This document shows positions 57,557-64,000 of a stretch of 64,000 nt of DNA, one piece after another (the stretch's first letter is position 1; the number at the start of each line of letters is the position of its first letter). Source of the DNA: an uncultured Oscillospiraceae bacterium (lineage in GTDB: Bacteria; Bacillota; Clostridia; Oscillospirales; Oscillospiraceae); contig CANQCS010000008.1 of NCBI GenBank assembly GCA_947589745.1, positions 1 to 64,000 of the forward strand, written 5' to 3'. The position numbers and the translations under genes are program-made. Under the pieces are notes generated by a model. That model saw only the letters and a program-made list of their open reading frames with translations. It had not been told where the DNA came from and did not search any database.

Positions 57557-58312
57557 ATGGTACATTTCGTAGGCGCGGGCAGCGGCGCGGCGGACCTGAT
57601 CACGGTCCGGGGCGCGAGACTGCTGGGCGAGGCGGACGTGGTGATCTACGCCGGGAGCTTGGTGAATCCGGCGTTGCTGGACTACACGAAGCCGGGATGT
57701 GAGATCTACAACAGCGCAAGGATGACTCTGGAGGAGGTGCTGGAGGTGGTGAAGGCCGCCGAGGCGGCGGGCAAGACCACCGTCCGTCTCCACACCGGGG
57801 ACTCCAGCATCTACGGCGCGGTGCGGGAGCAGTTCGACGAGCTGGACAGGCTGGGCATCGGCTACGACGTGTGCCCCGGCGTCAGCGCTTTCTGCGGCGC
57901 GGCGGCGTCGCTGCGGGCGGAGTACACCCTGCCGGACGTGTCCCAGACGGTCATCATCACCCGGACCGCCGGGCGGACGGCGGTGCCGGAGCGGGAGTCC
58001 ATCCCGTCCCTGGCCGCCCACGGGTCCACCATGGTGCTGTTCCTCAGCACCGCCCTGGCGGACAAGCTGCAAGGGGAGATGCTGGAGGGGGGCTACGCCC
58101 CCGATACCCCGGCGGCGGTGGTGTACAAGGCCACCTGGCCGGACGAGAAGATTTTCCGCTGCACGGTGGGGACCCTGGGCCAGACCGTGCGGGACAACGG
58201 CCTCACCAAGACCTCGCTCATCATCGTGGGGGACTGCATGGGAGAGAGGTATCTCCGCTCCAGGCTCTACGACCCGAAGTTCTCCACCGCGTACCGGCAG
58301 GCGTCGGAGTGA
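57557..58312 (+). CDS. cbiF: Cobalt-precorrin-4 C11-methyltransferase
   Basis: 251-residue SAM-dependent corrin methyltransferase. MVHFVGAGSGAADLITVRGARLLGEADVVIYAGSLVNPALL is diagnostic for CbiF/CobM, with LHTGDSSIYGAVREQFDEL, CPGVSAFCGAAASLRAEYT and the late VYKATWPDEKIFRCTVGTL also matching. Starts 4 nt after cbiD. Confidence 0.96.
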   Translation: MVHFVGAGSGAADLITVRGARLLGEADVVIYAGSLVNPALLDYTKPGCEIYNSARMTLEEVLEVVKAAEAAGKTTVRLHTGDSSIYGAVREQFDELDRLGIGYDVCPGVSAFCGAAASLRAEYTLPDVSQTVIITRTAGRTAVPERESIPSLAAHGSTMVLFLSTALADKLQGEMLEGGYAPDTPAAVVYKATWPDEKIFRCTVGTLGQTVRDNGLTKTSLIIVGDCMGERYLRSRLYDPKFSTAYRQASE

Positions 58313-58322
58313 GGGCGCGGAC

Positions 58323-59354
58323 ATGAAGATCGCCATTTTTGCCTACAGCCGCCGGGGCTGTGATACGGCGGAGCGGGTCCGGGCCGCCCTGGCGGGCCCG
58401 GGGGACGAGTGCCGGTGCTATACCACGGAGAAATACTGCCGGGAAGGCTTCGCCGCCATGACGCCGCCCTGCTCCAAGTTTACCGGGCCGGTGTTCGCCT
58501 GGGCGGAGGCCCTGGTGTTCGTGGGGGCCTGCGGCATCGCGGTGCGGTCCATCGCGCCCTGGGTCCGGGACAAGAGGACGGACCCGGCGGTGCTGGTGGC
58601 GGACGAGCGGGGAAAGTTCGTCATCTCCCTGCTCTCCGGCCACATCGGCGGGGCCAACGCGCTGGCGGAGCGCCTGGCGGCAGCGCTGGGGGCTGTGCCG
58701 GTGGTGACCACGGCCACGGACGTAAACGGGAGATTCTCCGTGGACGCCTGGGCGGCGGAACACGGTTTATACATCGACGGCATGGCCGCGGCCAAGGCGG
58801 TGTCCGCCGCCATTCTGGAGGAGCCGGTGCCGCTGTGCGGCGACTTTCCCATCCGGGGGGAGCTGCCCGGCGGCGTGACCGCGGGGGACAGCGGCCCGGT
58901 GGGGATCTGCGTGTCCTGGAAAAAGCGGAGGCCCTTTGAAAAGACCGTCCTGCTGGTGCCGCCCGTCGTGCATGTCGGCATCGGCTGCAAAAAGGGCACC
59001 GGTCCGGAGAAGATCGCCGCCCTGGTGGACCGGGTGCTGGAGGAGAACGGCGTCCACCCCAGGGCCGTGAAGCTGGCGGCCTCCATCGACCTGAAGCGGG
59101 ATGAACCGGGACTGCTGGACTTCTGCAGGGCGAGAGACTGGCCCTTGGCATTTTATCCGGCGGAGGAGCTGCGGGCCGTGGAGGGGGACTTCACCCCGTC
59201 GGACTTCGTCCGGAGCGTTACCGGCGTGGACAACGTCTGCGAGCGGGCGGCGATGATCGGCGCGGAAACGCTGCTGGCACGAAAGACCGCACTGGACGGC
59301 GTGACCGTGGCCCTGGCGGCGGAGCATTGGGAGGTGCGTTTTGATGAGCGGTAA
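58323..59354 (+). CDS. cbiG: Cobalt-precorrin-5A hydrolase
   Basis: 343-residue CbiG, which opens the delta-lactone and releases acetaldehyde from cobalt-precorrin-5A. N-terminal domain IAIFAYSRRGCDTAERVRAAL, central GACGIAVRSIAPWVRDKRTDPAVLV and LLSGHIGGANALAERLAA, and C-terminal domain VHVGIGCKKGTGPEKI through TPSDFVRSVTGVDNVCERAA. Overlaps the next gene by 11 nt. Confidence 0.95.
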   Translation: MKIAIFAYSRRGCDTAERVRAALAGPGDECRCYTTEKYCREGFAAMTPPCSKFTGPVFAWAEALVFVGACGIAVRSIAPWVRDKRTDPAVLVADERGKFVISLLSGHIGGANALAERLAAALGAVPVVTTATDVNGRFSVDAWAAEHGLYIDGMAAAKAVSAAILEEPVPLCGDFPIRGELPGGVTAGDSGPVGICVSWKKRRPFEKTVLLVPPVVHVGIGCKKGTGPEKIAALVDRVLEENGVHPRAVKLAASIDLKRDEPGLLDFCRARDWPLAFYPAEELRAVEGDFTPSDFVRSVTGVDNVCERAAMIGAETLLARKTALDGVTVALAAEHWEVRFDER

Positions 59355-61371
59355 ATCTGCGGGGAGTGATAGATTGTGCGTCTTTGCCGGTACCACCGAG
59401 GGCAGGGAGCTGGTGGCGCTGCTGGCCGGACAGCCGGTGGCGGTGACCGCCTGCGTGGCCACGGAGTACGGGGAGACCCTGCTCCCCCTGCAGGAGAACC
59501 TAACCGTCTCCGCCGGACGGCTGACGGAGGCGGAGATGGAGGACCTGTTCCGCCGGGAGCGGTTCGACTGCGTGGTGGACGCCACCCACCCCTACGCGGC
59601 AGCGGTGACGGACAACATCGCGGCGTCCTGCGGGGCGGCGGGGGTGGAGTATATTCGCCTGCTCCGGGGCGGGGAGGCCGCGCCGGGGGACGCCTTCTTC
59701 GCGGAGGACACCGCCGCCGCGGTGGAGTTTCTGGCAGACACCGAGGGCACCGTCCTCCTGACTACCGGCAGCAAGGAGCTGGGCCGGTACGCGGCGCTGC
59801 CCGGATTCGCGGAGCGGGTCTACGCGAGAGTGCTGCCCATGCCCGCGTCCCTGGCGTCCTGCGAGGCGGCGGGACTGCCGCCGGCCAGGATTCTGGCCAT
59901 GCAGGGGCCGTTCTCCAAGGAGATGAACGTCGCCATGCTGCGGATGACCGGGGCCAGGTGGCTGGTGACCAAGGACACCGGCGGCACCGGGGGCTTTCAG
60001 GAGAAGGCGGAGGCGGCAAAAGAGGCCGGGGCGTCCCTCCTGGTGGTGGGCCGTCCGCCCCAGAGACAGGGCCTGGATTTTTCCGGCACCGTTGCCCTGC
60101 TGTGCCGGAAGTTCGGTCTGACGCTGCGGCCCAGGGTCACGCTGGCGGGCATCGGTCCGGGGAGCGGGCCTGGCATGACGGGCGAGGTCCGGCGAGCCAT
60201 CCGAGAGGCGGACTGCCTCATCGGGGCCAGGCGGATGCTGGAGGCGGCGGAGGCCGCGCCCCACCAGAAGACCGTGGCTGCCATTGCGCCGGAGGCCATC
60301 GCCGCTGCCATCCGGGAGCGGCGGGAGTGCCGCCGCTTCACGGTGCTGCTCTCCGGGGACGCCGGGTTCTACAGCGGGGCAAAAAAGCTGTTGCCGCTGC
60401 TGGACGGCTGTGAGGTGGAGGTCCTGCCGGGGCTCAGCTCCCTTTCTGTGCTCTGCGCCCGGCTGGGGACCAGCTACGAGGATGTGTACTGTGTGAGCTG
60501 CCACGGAAGGGACGTGGACCCCGTGGTGGACGTGGCTTCCCACCGCCGGATGTTCATCCTGGTGGGCGGTGAGGGCGGCATGGCCGGGCTGTGCCGGACG
60601 CTCACCGAAGCCGGGCTGGGCCATGTCCGGGTCAGCGTGGGGGAGCGGCTGGGCTACCCGGAGGAGCGCATCACCACCGGCACGGCGGCGGAGCTGGTGG
60701 AGAGGACCTTCGACAGCCTCAGCGCCGCCCTCATCGAGAACGACTGGGCGGCGCCCTTCACCCCTGGACTGCCGGACGAGCTGTTCCAGCGGGGCAGGGG
60801 CGCGGACGGCGCGGTGGTGCCCATGACCAAGCGGGAGGTCCGGGCGATGGCCCTGTCCTGCCTGGGCCTCACCGAGGACGCGGTGTGCTGGGACATCGGG
60901 GCCGGGACCGGGTCCGTGTCCATTGAAATGGCCCTCCAGGCCCGCCGGGGCAGGGTGTACGCCATCGAGAAGAAGGCGGCGGCGCTGGACCTGCTCCGGG
61001 AGAACACCGGCCGCTTCCACACGCGGAACGTGGAGATCGTCGCCGGAAGCGCCCCGGAGGCCTGCCGGGATCTGCCCGCCCCCACCCACGCCTTTATCGG
61101 CGGCAGCTCCGGCAACCTGCGGGAGCTGATCGCGCTGCTGCTGGAGAAGAACCCGGCGGTGCGCATCGTGGCGGCGGCCGTCTCCCTGGAGACGGCGGCG
61201 GAGCTGACAGCGGCCATGGAGGAATTCGACTTTGCCGTCAAGGAGGCCGTGGCCCTGTCCGCGGCCCGGAGCCGGACGGCGGGGAGCTATCACCTGATGA
61301 TTGCCCAGAATCCGGTGTATCTCTTTACATTGCAGCGGGAGGGGACAAAATTTTACGGGCAGGCTTTGTGA
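59344..61371 (+). CDS. CbiJ-CbiE-CbiT trifunctional fusion protein
   Basis: 675-residue fusion of three corrin enzymes. Residues about 10-250: precorrin-6A reductase CbiJ/CobK (CVFAGTTEGRELVALL, VVDATHPYAAAVTDNIAA, AMQGPFSKEMNVAML). About 262-455: CbiE methyltransferase (VTLAGIGPGSGPGMTGEVRR, LLSGDAGFYSGAKKLLPLL, VLPGLSSLSVL). About 475-665: CbiT C15-methyltransferase/decarboxylase (MTKREVRAMALSCLGL, CWDIGAGTGSVSIEMAL). CbiE-CbiT fusion (CobL-like) is common; adding CbiJ is less so. ATG 59344 with GGGAGGTGCG upstream lies within the cbiG end. Confidence 0.93.
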   Translation: MSGKSAGSDRLCVFAGTTEGRELVALLAGQPVAVTACVATEYGETLLPLQENLTVSAGRLTEAEMEDLFRRERFDCVVDATHPYAAAVTDNIAASCGAAGVEYIRLLRGGEAAPGDAFFAEDTAAAVEFLADTEGTVLLTTGSKELGRYAALPGFAERVYARVLPMPASLASCEAAGLPPARILAMQGPFSKEMNVAMLRMTGARWLVTKDTGGTGGFQEKAEAAKEAGASLLVVGRPPQRQGLDFSGTVALLCRKFGLTLRPRVTLAGIGPGSGPGMTGEVRRAIREADCLIGARRMLEAAEAAPHQKTVAAIAPEAIAAAIRERRECRRFTVLLSGDAGFYSGAKKLLPLLDGCEVEVLPGLSSLSVLCARLGTSYEDVYCVSCHGRDVDPVVDVASHRRMFILVGGEGGMAGLCRTLTEAGLGHVRVSVGERLGYPEERITTGTAAELVERTFDSLSAALIENDWAAPFTPGLPDELFQRGRGADGAVVPMTKREVRAMALSCLGLTEDAVCWDIGAGTGSVSIEMALQARRGRVYAIEKKAAALDLLRENTGRFHTRNVEIVAGSAPEACRDLPAPTHAFIGGSSGNLRELIALLLEKNPAVRIVAAAVSLETAAELTAAMEEFDFAVKEAVALSAARSRTAGSYHLMIAQNPVYLFTLQREGTKFYGQAL

Positions 61372-61376
61372 AAGGC

Positions 61377-61405
61377 TTGACAAGCTGTGCCGCCGATACT
61401 ATAAT
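61377..61405 (+). promoter_or_regulatory. Promoter upstream of riboswitch 2
   Basis: TTGACA (61377-61382), 17 bp, TATAAT (61400-61405), a perfect consensus beginning 6 nt after the preceding stop codon. Confidence 0.92.
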
Positions 61406-61426
61406 CATCCGTGGAAAATTCCATAC

Positions 61427-61617
61427 GCTTCAAGTGCCCCTTCCGGCGTCCGGCCGGTGGGGGAGGATAGAGAACCGGGTGAGAATCCCGGACGGTACCG
61501 CCGCTGTATGCGCCGGGGCCCGTACTCGTCGGCGAAAGCCGGTCACTGGGAAACTGGGAAGGCAGAGTAGGGGCCAGGGAGGGACCTCCCGACGGCGCGA
61601 GTCAGAAGAACTGCTTG
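61427..61617 (+). promoter_or_regulatory. Cobalamin riboswitch 2
   Basis: Same conserved elements as riboswitch 1: GAATCCCGGACGGTACCGCCGCTGTATGCG, GGTCACTGGGAAACTGGGAAGGC and GCGAGTCAGAAGAACTGCTT. The variable arms differ, but the downstream linker and terminator are nearly the same, pointing to duplication. Controls the binding-protein genes. Confidence 0.96.
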
Positions 61618-61675
61618 AGGAGGACCCCTGCCTGCGAGTGACGGGCGGAGGGGGTCATTTGTTGCGGAAAAACGG

Positions 61676-61711
61676 CCGTGGCAGCGTTTGCTGCCACGGC
61701 TTTCTTTTTTC
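61676..61711 (+). terminator. Riboswitch 2 expression-platform terminator
   Basis: ccgtggcagc/gctgccacgg stem followed by CTTTCTTTTTT. Confidence 0.88.
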
Positions 61712-61766
61712 GGACAGCCTCAAGGGCGCCTGGGTTTCCGAAAATTTTTACAGGAGGGATCCGAAC

Positions 61767-63056
61767 ATGAGAACCAACGCAAAGAAATGGCTGGCCCTGC
61801 TGCTGGCCGCCGCCATGGCCCTGAGCCTGCTGACCGCCTGCGGCGGTGCCGGGAACGACAGCGGCGCCGATGACCAGCAGAGCAGCGGCCAGCAGACCGA
61901 AGACCAGCAGCCGTCCGACGCCGCCCCGGCGGATGGCGGGCAGACCGGCGATCAGGACCAGGGCCAGCAGGCGGAAGACCGGCAGCCCGCCGAACCGGAC
62001 AAGAACGACCTAACCGTGGTCAACTCCATGGAGCTTCAGTACGCCAACAACTTCTCCGTGGACTACTGCGCCAACGGCTGCAAGATCATCACCAATGGCG
62101 CGGAGCAGAAATTCCTGTGGGTGCCGGAGGGGGCCGAGGTACCCGATGACACCGGCGATATGACCGTGCTGCAGGCCCCGCTGACCAAGATCGGCTGCTT
62201 CTCCACCACCCACGCCACGTTGTTCCACGCTATCGGGGCCATAGACAGGATCAACCTGGTCACCACGGCCCAGGACAAGTGGTACATCGAGCAGGTGGCC
62301 CAGCAGATCGCCGACGGCACCACCGCCTATGTGGGCAAGAACAGCGAGCCCGACTTTGAGCTCATCAGCGCCGCCGCGCCCCAGATCATCATCATCTCCG
62401 CCAACACCATCCACGGCAGCGAGGAGGTGCTGGAGAAGCTGACGGAGCTGAACATCCCCTACATCGCCGACAGCCAGCACCTGGAGAACCACCCCCTGGG
62501 CCGCGTGGAGTGGGTCAAGCTGGTGGGCGCGCTGCTGGATATGGAGGACGAGGCCGACACCTACTTTGACGACGCTGTGGCCCGGGTGGAGGCCGTCACG
62601 GCGGCCGCCGCTCAGGAGGAGGGCAGCCCCACTGTCATCCAGACCTATGTCTATAACGGCATGGTGTACGTCCGCAACGGCGGCGACTACGTGAACAAAA
62701 TGCTGGAGCTGGCCGGAGGCACCTACCCCTTCGCGGACCTGGAGCCGGAGATCGGCGGCAACACCAAGATGACCATCGAGGAGTTCTACGCCCAAAGCGT
62801 GGACACGGACGTGCTGATCTACGACAACACCAGCGACACCAGCGTGGCCTCTGTGGCGGATATTCTGGCCCACGGCGATTTCCTGGGCGACATGAAGGCC
62901 ATTCAGGAGGGCAACGTATGGGGCGTCAACAAGAACTACTGGCAGTCCGCAGATGACGTGGCCACCATGATCGAGGACATCGCCACCATCCTCTATCACC
63001 CGGAGAACGTGGACAGCCTGCATTACTTCTACCGAATGCCCGCAGAGGCGCAATAA
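61767..63056 (+). CDS. ABC transporter substrate-binding lipoprotein (BtuF/FepB-like)
   Basis: 429-residue lipoprotein. Signal peptide MRTNAKKWLALLLAAAMALSLLTACGG with lipobox Cys, then a Gln/Asp/Pro-rich low-complexity linker of about 50 residues. The ligand-binding domain has the helical-backbone class III pattern: LTKIGCFSTTHATLFHAIGAIDRI, FELISAAAPQIIIISANT, and YIADSQHLENHPLGRVEWVKLVGALL. The B12 riboswitch in front suggests a corrinoid or cobalt-related ligand. ATG 61767 has CAGGAGGG upstream; the track ORF runs through the riboswitch and is shortened. Confidence 0.9.
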   Translation: MRTNAKKWLALLLAAAMALSLLTACGGAGNDSGADDQQSSGQQTEDQQPSDAAPADGGQTGDQDQGQQAEDRQPAEPDKNDLTVVNSMELQYANNFSVDYCANGCKIITNGAEQKFLWVPEGAEVPDDTGDMTVLQAPLTKIGCFSTTHATLFHAIGAIDRINLVTTAQDKWYIEQVAQQIADGTTAYVGKNSEPDFELISAAAPQIIIISANTIHGSEEVLEKLTELNIPYIADSQHLENHPLGRVEWVKLVGALLDMEDEADTYFDDAVARVEAVTAAAAQEEGSPTVIQTYVYNGMVYVRNGGDYVNKMLELAGGTYPFADLEPEIGGNTKMTIEEFYAQSVDTDVLIYDNTSDTSVASVADILAHGDFLGDMKAIQEGNVWGVNKNYWQSADDVATMIEDIATILYHPENVDSLHYFYRMPAEAQ

Positions 63057-63078
63057 ACATCACGGGAGAAACAAAAAT

Positions 63079-64000
63079 ATGAAAAAAACATTCCAAAACT
63101 GGCTGGCCCTGGCGCTGGCCCTGACAATGCTGCTGAGCCTGCTGGCCGCCTGCGGCGGCAACAGCCAGAACGGCGGCGCCGACGATCAGCAGACCAACGG
63201 CCAGCAGACCGAGGAACAGCAGGCCGGAGACAATGACAGCCAGACCGCGGACCAGACCGACGATACCCAGCAGCCTCCCGAGAACGAGACGCCCCAGCCC
63301 GCGCTGGTGTCCCAAGGCTTCATGCCCCTGGACTACGCCGAGAACTTCTCCATCGAGCTCTATGAAAACGGCTGCCGCATGATCCGGGGCGGCGCCAACG
63401 ACGTGCAGCTGCTGGTGGTGCCCGAGGGCGTGGAGGTCCCGGAGGAGGAGATCGGGGATGACGTGTCCGTCCTCCAGCAGCCCATCGACCGGGTGTACAT
63501 GGCCAGCACCGGCATGGTGTCCGTCGTCGACGCCATCGGCGGCCTGGACCACGTGAAGCTGGTGGCCACCGATGTGGACGGCTGGTACGTGGACGGCGTG
63601 GTGGAGAAGATGAACGCCGGGGAGATCGCCTTCTCCGGCAACTACAAGGAGCCGGACTATGAGCAGATGACCGCCAATGATATCCAGCTCCACGTGGACA
63701 CCACCATGCTGGACGGCTATCCCGAGGTGGTGGAGAAGTTTGAGGAGCTGGGCATCCCCACCTTTATCGAGGACTCCTCTCAGGAGAGCCACCCCCTGGC
63801 CCGGGTGGAGTGGGTCAAGGTATTCGGCGTGCTCTTCGGCCTGGAGGACGAGGCCCAGAAGTATTTTGACGGGCAGAAGGCCCTGCTGGAGAACGCCGGT
63901 GGCACCGACACCGGCAAGACCGTGGCCATGGGCTATATCGCCTCCAGCGGCTCCTGCTACGCCCGCAACGGCGGCGACTACATGGCCCAGATGATCGGCA
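63079..64000 (+). CDS. Second BtuF/FepB-like substrate-binding lipoprotein (partial, cut by window end)
   Basis: Open from ATG 63079 to the window end (about 307 codons) and missing from the ORF track because no stop is reached. It is a paralogue of the preceding gene: MKKTFQNWLALALALTMLLSLLAACGG signal peptide with lipobox, Gln/Asp/Thr-rich linker, then matching segments IDRVYMASTGMVSVVDAIGGLDHVKLV, FIEDSSQESHPLARVEWVKVFG and GSCYARNGGDYMAQMIG. It starts 23 nt after the first copy, so both are under riboswitch 2. Permease and ATPase genes probably follow outside the window. Confidence 0.88.
   Translation, partial: MKKTFQNWLALALALTMLLSLLAACGGNSQNGGADDQQTNGQQTEEQQAGDNDSQTADQTDDTQQPPENETPQPALVSQGFMPLDYAENFSIELYENGCRMIRGGANDVQLLVVPEGVEVPEEEIGDDVSVLQQPIDRVYMASTGMVSVVDAIGGLDHVKLVATDVDGWYVDGVVEKMNAGEIAFSGNYKEPDYEQMTANDIQLHVDTTMLDGYPEVVEKFEELGIPTFIEDSSQESHPLARVEWVKVFGVLFGLEDEAQKYFDGQKALLENAGGTDTGKTVAMGYIASSGSCYARNGGDYMAQMIG

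Noticed and set aside
1-64000. tRNA or rRNA genes, prophage, toxin-antitoxin or restriction systems
   Set aside because: I saw no tRNA-like CCA-ended cloverleaf, rRNA, phage structural gene, or recognisable restriction or toxin gene; only a partial IS630-like remnant of mobile DNA is present.

Overview
The window looks like chromosomal DNA of a GC-rich, Gram-positive gut anaerobe of the Oscillospiraceae/Ruminococcaceae type (Flavonifractor, Lawsonibacter or Oscillibacter-like). Supporting evidence is a Firmicutes-type rpmG-secE-nusG-rplKAJL block with an L10 leader, DUF5693-CsaB, RicT, DUF1292, PadR/HAAS-type modules, anaerobic cobalamin genes and many consensus sigma-A promoters (TTGACA-17-TATAAT). 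The genus is an inference; no rRNA is present.

Layout. 1-2.1 kb: no convincing gene, only degenerate tandem repeats, placed where rpoB would normally follow rplL. 2.2-5.8 kb (minus): rpmG, secE, nusG, rplK, rplA, then rplJ-rplL with their own promoter and attenuated L10 leader. 5.9-9.7 kb (plus): ruvX, DUF5693 membrane protein, csaB. 9.7-12.6 kb (minus): M20 amidohydrolase with two polytopic membrane proteins. 12.7-20.8 kb: GNAT, parvulin-type foldase, Fe-S aldo/keto reductase, PBP1A, DUF1292 protein, a probable 6S RNA and an orphan gene.

21.3-34.3 kb is the most system-like region. A GntR/UTRA regulator is flanked by a six-gene operon (double-SIS protein, YjbQ, nucleoside hydrolase, double-domain nucleoside 2-deoxyribosyltransferase, adenine deaminase, purine nucleoside phosphorylase) and a second operon (two sugar ABC permeases, solute-binding lipoprotein, HAD phosphatase, TIM-barrel sugar isomerase). 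Shared TTGTCT/AGACAA half-sites suggest one regulon for import and breakdown of a nucleoside-like or N-glycosidic compound. An MgtC family gene lies between them.

34.7-40.6 kb: a sigma factor/putative anti-sigma pair with an ECF-like promoter, a serine hydrolase, two XRE-cupin regulators and a dipeptide epimerase. 40.7-42.0 kb: an unusual protein combining a DEDDh exonuclease-like domain with an Ada-like zinc motif. 42.3-45.4 kb: holB and ricT separated by palindromic DNA, plus a small membrane protein. 45.5-49.4 kb: D-serine dehydratase between two inverted copies of an interspersed repeat, a PadR/DUF4097 module with a clear operator, and an IS630-type remnant. 49.5-53.9 kb (minus): DUF1294, M20 peptidase, and a MarR-cytidylate kinase-like-GT8-TVP38 operon.

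54.1-64 kb (plus): two closely related cobalamin riboswitches, each followed by a terminator. The first controls cbiA-C-D-F-G and a CbiJ-CbiE-CbiT fusion; the second controls two tandem BtuF/FepB-like binding lipoproteins, the second cut by the window end. A roughly 100-bp palindrome-headed repeat (about seven copies) is scattered through the window, including one inside the rplJ leader.
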